Assembly: GCF_000417875.1 (NCBI RefSeq)
Contig: NW_006920872.1
Span: 579,299 to 643,298 of the forward strand
Length of the DNA: 64,000 nucleotides
Source: Pseudozyma flocculosa PF-1
Taxonomy: Eukaryota > Basidiomycota > Ustilaginomycetes > Ustilaginales > Ustilaginaceae
Reading direction: 5' to 3'
Below are positions 21,389 through 33,256 of this stretch, in pieces. The notes under the pieces are model-generated. The model saw only the letters and a program-made list of their open reading frames with translations, had not been told where the DNA came from and did not search any database. The translations under genes and the position numbers were made by a program. Within the stretch, counting starts at the first letter, position 1, and each line of letters starts with the position of its first letter.

Positions 21389-23834
21389 TCAGACGCCGGT
21401 GCGCGTGAGGGCCTTGCGCTGGTTCGAGAAGCGGATGACGTCGCGCTTCTCGAGGATAAAGAGCGTCTTTTCGAGCGAGTGGTTGGTGTACCCTTGGCTC
21501 TCGACAAACTCGTGCCTCAGCTTGGCGTAGCTCGTGCTCCAGCCGATGGGCAGCCGCCGGCGGATCTCGCGCTCGAGCTTCTGGCACTCTTCGGCCAGCT
21601 CGCCGCGCGTCATACCCTCGACGTTGCCCGCCTGCACCGCGTCCATGGTCGAGAAGCGGAAGAGGCGGATGGCCTCGTCGACGTGCTCCTCGCGCACCGT
21701 CGGCTGCAGCGTAATCTTGGCCAGCGACTCGGACATCCGGATGATCGCCTCGAGCTGGCGCACCGTGATCGGGATCGACGACCGCTCGTCGTTGTCGCGC
21801 TCCACCTGCGCCACCTGCTTGCGCAGCGCCACAAAGTGAGAAGACAGTTTCTCTGCCGCCTCGGGCGACAGCCGCGGCGCGCAGCGCGCCTTGCAGAACG
21901 ACACGTAGCGCTTCATCTGGTCAATGTCGATCTCGCCCTGCGCCGCGTTCTGGGCATCGGTGGCGCGGTTCATGTGGATGTTCATGACGTGCTTGGCGAT
22001 GGTGCGGTCGCGCTGCTCGTTGTGCTCGTCCTTGACGATAAAGATCATGTCGAACCGGCTGAGCACCGTCGTCTGGAAGTCGATGTTCTCGCCGGGCGAC
22101 TTCATGTCGTCGTACCGCCCAAACACGGGGTTGGCCGCCGCCAGCACCGAGGTGCGCGAGTTGAGGATCGTCGTGATGCCCGCCTTGGCAATCGAGATTG
22201 TCTGCTGCTCCATGGCCTCGTGGATGGCCACGCGGTCCTCGTCGCGCATCTTGTCAAACTCGTCGATGCACACGACGCCGCCGTCGGCCAGGACCATGGC
22301 GCCGCCCTCGAGGTAAAACTCGCGCTGCGAACAAGCAACCGGCAGGGGAGTGCGGAAGGGCGGAAGGGCAGGCGTCAGTGCACGCTCATCGCACCGGTCG
22401 CATCGGCCGCATCGGTCGCCCCGCCCCAACACGCCACGTCTTGGCAGCGACTCACCGTTTGGGCGTCCCTCTGCACCGAGGCCGTCAGACCGGCCGCACT
22501 GCTTCCCTTGCCCGAAGTGTAGACCGAGATGGGCGACACCTTTTCGACAAACTTGAGCAGCTGCGACTTGGCGGTACCCGGGTCGCCGAGGAGCAGCACG
22601 TTGATGTCGCCACGGAGGCGCATGCCGTCCGGCAGCACCTTCTTGGACCCTCCGAAGAGGAGGCAGGTGATGGCCTTCTTGATGTCGTTGTTGCCAAAGA
22701 TGCTCGGCGCGATGCTGGCGGAAAACTTTTCGTAGAGGTCCTTTGTGCGCGCCATCCTGGAGAACTCCTCCTCCTCTTCTGCGCTAAACATCCGCGCCAT
22801 GCCGCGGCCGGCGGCGCCCTCGGCGTCGATTTCGAGGCCGACGACGCGGAGGTACGGGGTGCGGAGGGCGACGGCGCCGCCCTGCTTGCCCTTGCCGGCC
22901 TTGCTGCTGGTAAAGGTGGAGTAGACGCCCGTGGCAATGATGCGGGACCCGGGCACCACCCTGCCGCAGAGGGCGCGGTCGACCGAGAGGAGCATGTGGC
23001 GGGGCAGCTCACCGACGGGCACCATGTCGGGCGCCTCCTGGAGCTTGACGGTCTGGTTGTCGACGAAGCGGCAGCGGTCGTGGATGATGACGTAGGGGTC
23101 GGTGGAGCACTTTGGGCTGCTGGAATCGAGCTTGGTGGCGTCGCAGTAGCGGGGCAGGGTGAAGCCGCCGAAGCCCGAGGTGATGGGAAGCGCCTTTGTG
23201 GAGCGGCAGTCGCGGCACATGATGTGGAGCTGGGTGGCGCGCGAGGTGAGGGTGGTTGCGCCGATGACGATGCCGGGCACACGGACGAGGTGTGAGATGC
23301 TGTCGGCGTGAAGGTCACGCATGCCGGTGAGGTTAGCATGGGAGCGGAGGGTGACCTGGCAGTCGGGAGCCTCTGGACGCTGCTGGCCGGGTGCAGTGAC
23401 GGGGTAGAGGATGGCGCGGGCGGCGCGCTTGACGGCCGACTCGAACTGCGACGGTGGTGGCGATGGTGGTGAGAGAGGAGGATCAGGGCAGGTGTCAGCT
23501 GGCCAGCTCGCAGCGAGGCCGGCTGACAATCTTGGAGAGAGAGAGAGAGGGCACACACCAGGGGGAGGATATCGGCGGGCGTCTCTCTGAGGGCGTGTGC
23601 GAGGTTGTTTGACCATAGCTGTACGTGCTCGAGCTGTACGTCGAGGAGGTACTGCTTTGCGAGGAGGTTTGCGCGGAGGCGGTCTCGGTAGATGTAGTCG
23701 TTGCCGGTGCGGAAGCTCTGGACAAAGTTGAAGAGGGTCTGCTCGGTCTGGGCGGGCGCCTCTGGTGCTCTGGACGCCTCAGAGCCTGCCAGCGCCTGGG
23801 CCGAGTAGACGCGGCCAGAGTCGAAGCCGGACAT
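21389..23834 (-). CDS. MCM5: DNA replication licensing factor MCM5
   Basis: Subunit of the MCM2-7 replicative helicase loaded at origins in G1. Exons on the minus strand are 23834-23559, 23445-22456 and 22324-21389, giving 733 residues (human MCM5 has 734). The N-terminal domain contains the zinc-binding cysteines CRDC and [17 protein letters not shown] spacing. The AAA+ core has Walker [13 protein letters not shown], Walker B with VCIDEFDKM, and the arginine finger motif LSRFDMIF. The stretch [10 protein letters not shown] after the finger and the start FDSGRVYS are typical for Mcm5. The last residues are a winged-helix region. Donors gtgtgt and gtgagt, acceptors gcag; all intron phases are 0. 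It is divergent from the MFS gene, 832 bases away. Confidence 0.97.
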
Positions 23835-24666
23835 GGTGCGGGGGGAGGGGGGTGAAGGTGGGACGAGAGAGAGTGTGTCTGTGCGATTGGACAAGGTGCG
23901 GGTATGAAGTCGACGATGGTGCGGGGCTAGGAGGGGCGAGCGAAGGAGGGATGTTGGTCGTTGTCTGGGTAGCCCTCTTGCCTCGCCCCCTGGCTCTCAC
24001 CCACCGCCTGCCTCTCTGGCCTGTCTGCCCGCTGTTGAAGTGTTGCGATGCGAGCCTCGTTGCGCCCGCCTGCCCGCCTGTCCTCGCTGGCCTGGGCTGG
24101 CTGGCCTGCAGTTTACACGACGCGCGCTCCTCGATTCGTGAACCAATTAATCTACGCCAGGGTCGCGTTCCCACAACGGGCGCGCTCCAGGCGGGGCCGG
24201 GGAGACTGTCGGATCCGCAGGCAGACCATTGGCGGGGAGGCGGCTATTCGCGGCAAAGGCGGTGGCCTGCGCCGCTAGAGCTGGATTTGACCGGCGTCGG
24301 GCTGGCGGCTCAGTCGTTCCTGGACGCTTCGCATGGCGCGGTCCCTCGCCGGCCCGCCTCGCCGAACCCTTCCTTTGGGGTGCTCATTTCGTCGTCCGGA
24401 CATCGTCTTCAACAAGGTTCGCTCAAAGTGCCCCCACCCCCGACGTGACTCCAGGCTGGTCCCTCCGTCTAGCCGTCGTCGACACGATGCTACAAAGTGG
24501 ACGCTGAGCTGGCCCACGGTCCCCATCTCGCCCTCCTCCTCGACCACCACCACCACCACCACCACGCTCCCTCTCAACCCCGCGTGCATCTGCGGACCTC
24601 CGTCCCGCATCGGATCCTCTTACCAACGGCATCTCGGACCGCGCACTCAAAACCGCGTCGCCCACG
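23835..24666. promoter_or_regulatory. Divergent promoter region of MCM5 and the MFS transporter
   Basis: 832 bases between two start codons on opposite strands. I looked for ACGCGT boxes, usual for MCM genes, and saw none here. A relatively AT-rich patch (CCAATTAATCT) is at about 24142-24152 and (CAC)n repeats are near 24540-24565. Confidence 0.4.
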
Positions 24667-27039
24667 ATGGCATCCCTCGACCACGCCTCGGGCCTGCCCC
24701 CGGCCCTGCGCAGCAGCCACCTCGGCGGCGACGGCGGCGGCAAGAGGCTCGGCGCCATCCTCACCCCGCCCCGCTACAGCGCACGCACCCGCACCATCCT
24801 CTCGCTCCTCGCCATCGCCGGCAACACGATCCTCATCACCTTTTTCAACGGCGCCATCACCGTCGCGCTCCCCTCGATTGCCAAATCCATCGACATGCCC
24901 CAGAACATGCTCTCCTGGCCCCTCGCCATGTTCTCCCTCACCTCGGGCGCCCTCCTCCTCTTCTCGGGCGCAATGGCCGACGCCTTCGGCCGCAGAAACG
25001 TATTCCTCTGCGGCAACGTCGTCTTCTTCCTCCTCTGCCTCGCCATCTCGTTTGTCACCACCACCGACGCCTTTATCGGCTGCTGCGCCGGCCTCGGCAT
25101 CGGCGCCGCCCTCCTCATCCCTGCCGGCGTCGGCATCCTCGGCAGCTCCGTCCCCGAGGGGAAAATGAAGAACCAGAGCTTCGCCATGCTCGGTGCAGCT
25201 CAGCCGACAGGTACGTCTCGGTTCAAATCCGTCCTCGTCTGCTGTCCTCTGGATCCAATCTACTTCGGCTGAAGCGTGGCCTCTTGCCGTCCCTTGCCCT
25301 TGCCGGCGCGCCAGGCTTCATCATCGGTCTTATTCTTGGCGGTCTCCTCTCAAACCGCTGGCAGATCATCTTCTGGGTGCTCACCGCCTTTGCCGTGGGC
25401 TTCGGCGTGTGTGCGTTCCTCGGACTGCCCGGCGACGACGAGAAGCTCCTCTCGCCATCGTCGTCGACCGCCGACCTCGTCGGCCAGATTCACACCCCAC
25501 GGCACGGCGACAGCACCCTCAGCAGCGCAGTGCCGACTGCGGCCATGGCAAGCGTCACGAGCCTGCCCATGGCTGCCCGCGGCGCCGCCGCCTCCGATGT
25601 CCCGCTCACGGCAACGAACGGCGAGAGCGTCCGATCGCTTCGGCTCAAGACGTTTGACTGGTTCGGCGCGGCCATGTCGACGACGGGCCTCATTATGCTC
25701 ACCTTCGCCCTTGCCGATGCCGAGTCGGCGCCGAGCGGCTGGAGGACGTCGTACGTCATTGCCCTCATTGTCGTCTCCCTCTTCCTCCTGGCCGCCTTCC
25801 AGGTGTGGGAGCGCCGCCTTGAGCGGCTGCAGAGGACCTACGAGCTGGGCTCGTCGGGCACCGCGCATCTGCCCGTCCGCAACGCGACCTTTATCCGTGG
25901 CCCGCCCACGGCGCCGCTGCTGCCGCCGGCCATCTGGCGCGCGCCCAAGTTTGGCGCCGTGATTGCCGTCGTCTTTCTGGCATGGGCGGCGTTCAACGTG
26001 CTCTCGTACTTTTCCACCCTCGTCTTTCAGGAGGTGCAGCGGCAGTCGGCCATGAAGACGTCGCTCCTCTTTCTGCCCATGATTGGCGCCGGGCTGGCGT
26101 GCAACGGCTTCACGGGCCTCGTCATGGGCCGCGTCAATGCCCTCTGGCTCATTGTCGCCGGCACCGCCCTGGGCGCCGCCGCCGCGCTCATCATGAGCAT
26201 CGGCGTCGATGCCACCACGCCCTACTACAAGGGCATGCTCTGGGTCATCATCTTCCAGGTCGGACCGGATCGTGAGTGTCGGGGATGCGTCTGCCGTTCG
26301 TTGGGCTCGAGTAGCCTCGCCTGCCGACCTCCCCTCGGAAGAAAAAGAAGACGGACTGACCTTGCACTCCTCTGGTTCCTCCCCTCCCTCCCCCTCCCCC
26401 GCTCTTGCCGGTGATGCGATCGCCACGCCTGCAGTCTTCTTCCCCGCCGGCAACCTGTACGCGTGCAAGTCGCTGGGACGACAGCACCAGGCGCTAGCCG
26501 GATCCCTCTTCAACACGACGGTGCGCGTCGCCACCTCGCTCGGTCTCGCCATTTCGTCGACGATCGCGACGGCCGTCACCAAGATGCACTCGCACGCCCC
26601 TTCCCCCGCCGCACCGATGCTGGAGCGGCGTGGCGATGCGGTCGCGTCGTCGCCCTTTCTTCTCCTAACGCGTCGTGCCGCATCCTCGCCGATGGGGGAA
26701 GGGGTGTATACGATCGAGGCACTCATGAAGGGCTACCAGGCAGCGGCGTGGTTCTGCTTCGCCTGCAGCCTCCTCTCGATGGCCGTCGCCTTCGCCTACC
26801 TCCGCAACATTGGCATCGTCGGCGACCTCGAAACCAAAGAGGAAAAAGCCATCGAACTGTCCCGGCCGTCGTCGCCGGCGGCGTCGGGCCCGGCGTCGGC
26901 GAAGTTGGCGTCGGGATCGCAGCACTCTGCGCCTCCCCTTTCCAAGGATGTCGCCGCTGTCGTTGTCGCCGACGAGGACGGGACGAGGGCGGTGGAGAAA
27001 AAGGAGAGGAGGCATGTCGATCCCGCCCGCAGCAGGTGA
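24667..27039 (+). CDS. MFS drug:H+ antiporter, DHA2 (14-span) type
   Basis: Proton-driven exporter of small molecules in the plasma or vacuolar membrane; substrate unknown. Exons 24667-25210, 25315-26271 and 26435-27039 give 701 residues. About fourteen hydrophobic segments are visible, beginning with ITFFNGAITVALPSIAKSI. The MFS motif A GAMADAFGRRNVFL follows span 2 and the antiporter-type GFIIGLILGGLL crosses the first intron. A hydrophilic loop of about 100 residues (after GLPGDDEKLL) separates the two halves. The C-terminus is a charged, Ser-rich cytoplasmic tail ending DPARSR. Splice donors gtacgt and gtgagt; both introns are phase 1. It converges on the questin-oxidase-like gene, with only 164 bases between stop codons. 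Confidence 0.88.
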
Positions 27040-27203
27040 CGTCCTCGTCCGCCGTGGTTTTAGGACCTACTAGCTGTGCTGCTGCACCCTTTGCTCGCCT
27101 CTCTGCATACACATAGATGTCTCGCTCCTCTGCGTGTGATCCTTGGCGCGGGTGGGCCAGATTCGGTTGACAGGACGAGACGCCTCGAGGCAGGGTTCGC
27201 CTC

Positions 27204-29736
27204 TCAACGTCCAATGGGCGCATCGGCGGGTACGTCCGGGTAGAATCCGTGGAAATCCCTGTGTGGCAGCGGCAGTCGCAGCAGCAGCAGCGAGACGGGT
27301 CTCGGTCAGCATTTGAACCTTGTGACGACGTCTCAACGAGGAACAAGGGAGGGTGGGACGTACCAAGACACGCGATCCTCTCCGCCCATCTGGTGATACA
27401 TCTGTCGAGCCGTCAGCAAAAACACATCGTCGTCGCCACCACCTACCATACCCTCCACGTCCACGTCCTCGCCGCCGATGCCGGTGTCGGTGTCGGTGTC
27501 AGCGCCTCGATCGAAAAGACCAGGGAGGCACAGTGCCCTTTTGCCCGTGTCGTCTTCGGCGGGCGGGAGCGACGAAATGTGGTGCGAGTAAAAGTAGAGG
27601 GCGCGTACCGCTTTCGGTAGGTGCTGCAGTCCGCGAGGCGGGAGCGGGAGCGGGAGCGGGAGAGGGGCGTTGGTCAGAGTGACGGTCCGGGATCGCGTCG
27701 GCCAGTCTCTCACGCTCTCCACTGCAAAGCACGCACGCACGCGCGCACGGCACACCGGCATCGATCAGAGGAAGACGGGGGAGGGGCCGGAATCGGGACG
27801 GATACGCACCTCGTCGTCGTCGGCCCGGGCCATTCCAAAGATACGCTCCCACCCGACGGCGGCGGCGGCGTCCGACTCGGCCTTCCAGTTGGCCGTGCTG
27901 AAGCGCGGTCGGCCCCGTGCGATCCAGAAGTAGAGGAAGTAGCGCACCACGCCGCGCAGGTACACCTGCTGGCTCTCGCGCGACAGGAGCGGCACAACGG
28001 TGCGCGTGTAGATGTGCGCGTTGTTGGCGTGCATCCTGCCGAGCGAGCGAGAGGGGGGGAAAGAGGAGGCCGGAAGAGGGATGGAAAGGCCCGGTTAGGG
28101 AGCCACGATCGTCGTCTCTCGTCTGTTACGATCTGCGTGCTGTGGGGGCGCTCATCCTCACAGGAAAAAGTCGTGCTTGTAGTACTTTCCCTGCTTGGGC
28201 ACGGCGCCGAGCACGAGCACAGAAAACCACGCCAGGTCGGCAACGACGGCGTCCAGATCGATGTCCTTGCCATCGGCTGCGGGGCCGGCGGTCAGGGACC
28301 AGCGGTCGGCGTAGTCGTTGATGAGCCCGACTGCCTTGCCGCCTTGCTCGAACGGCTCGTCGGGCAGGCCCGAGTCGTTCTGCGTCAGTCCGAGCGCCTC
28401 GGGCGACAGGCGGTCGTCGTCGAGCATCTCCTTCATCAGCGGGACCAGTCGCTTGGCAGAGGCCGGGTCGGCGAGGTTGCGCTCGGTCCAGCCGGGCGGG
28501 AAGAGGTGCTGGTGCTTGAGGCCCGTGCTCGTCGTCATGGCGAGGCCTGCGAGGCGAGGAGCAGAGGCGTCAGTACCACAGTCTCTGGCAACGCCCCTGT
28601 GCGCTGGCCCGGCTCACCTTCGGCAGCAATGGGGAGCAGCTGGAACTCGGCGCCGTAGCCAAAGTGGATGAGACCGTGAATGACGCCGCCCAGGTAGCGG
28701 GCGAGCATGTGCCTGCCGTCCTTGTTGGCCTCGTCGCTGAGGACAAGATGCTCGAGGCAGCCTCCGAGGCCGCGAGACTCGAGCTGCTCTCGGAAAAAGT
28801 GCAGGTAGGACCAGTAGTACCTCGGATTGCCGAGGTGGTCGGTCCAGTTGGCCGAGGTGATCTTTTCAATCCTGGCCCGCTGCGCTGCGGCGGCATCCTG
28901 CTCGCCCTTGGCGGCTCCCGCGGGACTGGCGGGGTCCTGGTAGTACGGGTCGTACCTGCTGCGGTCGCCGAACTTGTAGCCGGTGGCGAGGTCGTGCGTC
29001 AGCTGGTACTCGTAGTGGGCGTCGAGCTGCTCGGCGGTTGCGCCGATGGCGTAGTCGGCGAGGATCTGGTGGGCCGAGTGGTTGTGGAAGCCCTTGTCGT
29101 TGAAGAACTGCGAGCGAGCCAGCGGTCAGGGGAGGGGACAAGCTGAGCTCTCCTGCAGGGGGTTGAAGGGTGATGCTGGAGCTCTCTCTCAGAGGTCTAG
29201 GACTCACGCAGTGATGCTTCTGCAGTGACGGTCGGAGAATGGCGAGGACGGTCGGTCGGCGTCATCGGGGATGGTCAGCGGACATGCAGAGTGCAGCAGA
29301 CGAAGCGAGGAACCGGCTGGTGGCGGGTCCTTACTTCATGGTTGTGGTTGAGAATCTGTGCGATCTTTGTGCGCACATCGTCGCCGCGCTGGAAGCCGGC
29401 AAACACCTCGAGCTTGGAGGGCGACGGGGTGAAGGCCTTGGTGGCCGGGTCTTGGTTGTGGTTGGCGGCGGCGGCGGCGGTCGACATGGTGGCGCGTGCA
29501 GCGGTGATGGGGGAGATGGCGGAAGAAAGGAGGCGGTGCTGGATGTGGAGCTTCGAGAGGGCAGTTGTGGCCATGCGAGAGGCTGCGAGGATGGGTGTCG
29601 GTCGAGGTGGACTCGAGAAGAGAGAGGGGCCCAGGTGCGTTGAGCTGGCCGAGGGAAGAGAGCGGCGAGGGCTGACGAGGCCGAGGGGGCGCGAGGATGC
29701 CGTTGCAGTTGCAGTTGAGCGGGCGACGGCGGCCAT
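27204..29736 (-). CDS. Questin-oxidase-like protein (DUF4243 family)
   Basis: Related to questin oxidase, which opens an anthraquinone ring in Aspergillus pigment pathways, and to a large family of unknown function. Minus-strand exons: 29736-29335, 29219-29208, 29107-28618, 28546-28162, 28035-27810, 27623-27364 and 27258-27204, summing to 609 residues with every phase closing. Exon 2 is a 12-base microexon (KHHC). Family features are a His-rich KHHCFFNDKGFHNHSAHQ segment split by the microexon, HFGYGAEFQLLPIAAEGLA, and HLPKAVRALYFYSHH near the end. The first about 80 residues (MAAVARSTATATASSRPLG) look like a mitochondrial presequence; internal ATGs at 29574 and 29487 could give a cytosolic form. 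If the last intron (27363-27259, donor gtacgt) is not removed, the protein ends at 27333 instead. Catalysis is not established from sequence. Confidence 0.78.
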
Positions 29737-30140
29737 GAGAAGCGTGGCGTGGCCTTGCAGAGGGATCGAGGTGGTCGAGGAGTGGGGGAGCAGCAGATCG
29801 AGGCAGGCGGCCTGCCTAGGACCTTAGCTCCGGAGGGCCACGCACGACCTGACCTTGCTCTCGGCGTCGCTCGCTGCTGAGCCCAAGCAAGCAAGGCTAG
29901 GCCTCCACCTCTCCCTGACGCATGCAGGGTCCAGCCATCCTCTGCTCTGGTACACACGGGCCGCACGCACGCTTCCACTGCGCTCCCCATCATCCAACCT
30001 CGTCTCCGCAGTCAGTCGTCGACGTCGGCTTTGGCTTAGACGGCCGTCTGATCTATGCACGCTCAAACAGAGTAGAGTAGCGCTACGTTGGGGACAACAG
30101 ACAACACGGCAGCGCACCCACGCCGGGCTGGCCCGCCGGC
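29737..30140. other. Intergenic between the questin-oxidase-like gene and TRP1
   Basis: 404 bases: promoter of the questin-oxidase-like gene and 3' flank of TRP1. Contains an AAGCAAGCAAGGCTAGGC word cluster at about 29885-29902. Confidence 0.5.
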
Positions 30141-32810
30141 CTAGACGCCCTTGGCCGCCTTGGCAGCGGCGACAAAGGCGCGGATCTTGTCCAGGTCCTT
30201 GCGCCCCTCGGACTCGACGCCGCTCGAGGTATCGACGCAAAACGGCCTCGCCGTGCCAATCGCCTCGGCCACATTCGACGGCGTCAGGCCGCCAGCGAGC
30301 ATCACGGGCATCGGCCTCGCCTCGGTGCCCGCAACCACCTGGGCCACCGGGTCGGAATCGCGGATGCGCCGCGCGATGCCCCAGTCAAACGACACGCCCG
30401 TACCCCCATCGGCGCCCCCGCCCGCTCCCGTCGCTCCGGCGGGCAGCCCGCCCGAGGCAGCAGCGGTGCCCGCCGTATCCAGCGCGGAAATGTGGTGGTA
30501 CCCTCCGCGGCGCACCTCGGCCAGCGAGCCGTAGCCCTCCTCGGCATCGCCGCCGACGTGGAAGACCCGGATCACGATCAGCCCGGGCAGGAACTTGGCC
30601 CACTCGATGTTCTCGGTGCGCCCGTGCAGCTGGACGCCATCCAGGCCCAGCACCTCGGCCGTCCGCTGAACTTCTTCGAGGGCCTGGTCACGGAACACGC
30701 CGATGATGAGCGGCTTGCGCGGCGCACGGCGCAGCTTGGACACCGTCGTCGAGAACCAGTCCTGCGGCGACACGCTGGCGGTCGGCGCGGCAGCGATAGC
30801 AGCGGGCGTCGAAGAAGGAGCAGCCTCAACAGACTGACCCAGCGAACGGACCGCCTTGATAATCTCGGCGGCCTGGACGAGGTCGACGGTGCGCTTGGTG
30901 CCGGGGGCCAGGATCATGCCGAGCATGTCGGCGCCAGCCTGAGCAGCAGCGACGGCAGCCTCGGGCGTGGACAGGCCGCAGATCTTGACGAGCGGCGTCA
31001 GGTCCTCGTCGGGCACGCCAGCCGCGCCCGTGCCATAGCCCAGCGTCTGGGTCGCCGAGCTCGACGTGGGCAGGCCAAGCAAGTCGTGGATGAAGGCCTT
31101 CTTGTCCTTGGCCCGCATCAGCGCCTCGCCGACCAGCACCGCGCCCACACCCTCGCCAATGTACTTTTCCACATCGGCCCGGCCGCTGATGCCGCTGAGG
31201 GCGCACAGAATCACGCCGCCCTTGGCCGCGGCGTCGGCGAGGCGCGATGTGGTGCTCATGTCGACGACAAAGTCGTGCAGGTTGCGGTTGTTGACGCCGA
31301 CGACCTTGGCGCCGATGGCGAGCGCGCGGTTCATCTCGTCCGGGTTGTTGACCTCGACCAGCGGCTCCATGCCCAGCCGGACGCTGTAGTCGTAGAGCGT
31401 CTTGAGCTGCGCGTCGGTCAGCATCGCCACAATCAACAGCACCGTGTCGGCACCGGCCAGGCGCGCCTCGGCGATCTGGTACGTGTCGATGATGAAGTCC
31501 TTGCGCAGGATCGCCGGGCGGTCGGGCAGGTTGTCGATGGCCCGGCGCGCCAGCGAAAGGTCGTGCAGCGTGCCTTTGAACCACTTTGGCTCGGTGAGCA
31601 CGCTGATGACGCTGGCGCCGCCGCGCGCGTAGGCGAGCGCCTGGGCGCCGGCGTGGGCCGTCGGGTCAATGTCGCCCTTGCTCGGGCTGGCGCGCTTCAT
31701 CTCGGCCATGACGCCCGGCAGGCCCTGGGCGGCGTTGCGGGTGAGGCGAGCGGGGAAGTCGATCTGCGGCGGCGCGAGGTGCAGCGAGAGGGCAATGTCG
31801 AGGTCGCGCTGCGAGAAGCCGGGCACGGCCTTGGTGGCGGCAATGTCCTTGAGTCGCTGCGCGTGGATCCTCTCAAGGATGGTGCCGACGGCGCCAGTGG
31901 CCGGCGGAGCGCCGTTGGGAGCAGCGGCGGTGGCGGCAGCGGCAGCAGCACCAGCACCGGCTGCGCCCATGGCTAGGACCGGCTCGGTGGTGGCCTCGGC
32001 CTGCTGGACGTCCTGTGCAGTGATGCCGGCCTGCGGGTTCTGGTCCCAGGTGCCGCCGGTCCAGCTGAGGAAGTTTGCCATCATTTCCTTTCCGCCGACG
32101 CTGAGGATGCTCTCGGGGTGGTACTGGACGGCCTCCATGGTGAAGCGCGTGTGTCGGATGCCCATGACGACGCCGCTCTCGGTCTTGCTGGTGACGACGA
32201 GCTCCTTGGGCAGGCTGGGGAGCTGGGCGGCGAGGCTGTGGTAGCGAGTGCCGGTGACGCCGTGGGCGGCGAGGCCGGCGTACATGCCCTTGCCGTCGTG
32301 GGCGATGGGCGACGTCTTGCCGTGGACAATCTCGCCGGCAAAGTCGACGATGCCGGTGTAGGCCGAGTAGATGCACTGGAGGCCCATGCAGACGCCCATG
32401 ATGGGGATCTTTCCGGCAAAGTGCTTGATGCAGGGGATCGAGATGCCCGAGTCGTGAAGCGGGTGGCCGGGTCCGGGCGAAATGACAATGTTGGCGGGGT
32501 TGAGCGCCTCGATTTCGTCGATGGTGACCTTGTCGTTGCGGTAGACGACCAGATCAGCGCCCAGCTCGGCGAGAAACTAGCAGTGAAGCGATCGCAATGG
32601 TGTCAGAGGGTCAGTCGGGGACAGAATAGCCACGGGACGGTACCGCACCGGCACGGCAGCAGGAGGATCCGCAATACGCACCTGGACGACGTTGTAGGTG
32701 AAGCTGTCGTAGTTGTCGATGAAGACCGTCTTGCCCTTTGCAAGCTTTGCCTGCGTCGGTGCGGCCGCCGAGGCGCCGACGAGCGGGTTGGGAGGGATGT
32801 GCTCTGCCAT
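30141..32810 (-). CDS. TRP1: Trifunctional tryptophan biosynthesis protein TRP1 (TrpG-TrpC-TrpF)
   Basis: Supplies the glutamine amidotransferase of anthranilate synthase plus indole-3-glycerol-phosphate synthase and phosphoribosylanthranilate isomerase. Exons 32810-32682 and 32576-30141 give 854 residues. Amidotransferase domain about 27-230: FIDNYDSFTYN, oxyanion region SPGPGHP, nucleophile in GVCMGLQ (Cys about 106), and YHPES. Synthase domain about 272-543: VMAEMKRASPSKGDI, ILRKDFIIDTYQI, VVGVNNRNL, CALSGISGRADVEKYI. Isomerase domain about 568-854: VKICGLSTPEAA, DGVQLHGRT, MLAGGLTPSNV, VDTSSGVESEG. All three active sites appear complete. The single intron (donor gtgcgt) splits just after FTYNVVQ. 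The gene faces away from OPA3-like; a Gcn4-type site is in the shared promoter. Confidence 0.97.
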
Positions 32811-33256
32811 GTTTGTAAATGTGCTGCAAAGAGGGGCAGAGGAAGAGAGATGGTGGAACGACGGATAAGCAAGCAGCGGGGTAGGCGGCCGCAGCGAGGC
32901 TACTCACGACGAGCGTCGGTGGTGGTGGTGGAAGTGGGACAAGACGGACGACGAGGCCAGCGAGGTGGGGGGCACATATCCGAAGCCAGTTGCCAGCGCC
33001 CCGAAGGCTGCGCTGGCCGGGCGGGGGGGAAAATGACTCGCTCGGTGCTCCGCCTTCCGAAGAAAGTCGTCGGTCAGCGGCACGCCCGCCGGGCCAGCTT
33101 GACGGAGGCGTGTTCGGGCCACTTCCCTGGATGGCCTCGACCGGTCCGAAGCCAGCGGGGCCGCCGGATTTGCTGTCGAGCTTCGGAAGCCAGCCGCCTG
33201 TCCAGTTCACCACCACCTCCCCGCCTCAGCTTCTTGAACAACACTCACTGCCCGAC
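32811..33256. promoter_or_regulatory. Divergent promoter of TRP1 and OPA3-like
   Basis: 446 bases between the start codons of an amino-acid biosynthesis gene and a mitochondrial protein gene. It includes a Gcn4-like AATGACTC word. Confidence 0.6.
33032..33039. promoter_or_regulatory. TRP1: Candidate Gcn4/CPC1 site AATGACTC
   Basis: Matches the RRTGACTC half-site of the general amino-acid control activator exactly, 224 bases upstream of the TRP1 ATG. TRP genes are classic general-control targets in other fungi. Function here is inferred. Confidence 0.45.

Noticed and set aside
24333..24666. In-frame upstream extension of the MFS gene to an earlier ATG
   Set aside because: The added residues are low-complexity (Thr and Pro runs) and precede the typical cytoplasmic N-terminus; the ATG at 24667 fits the family better.
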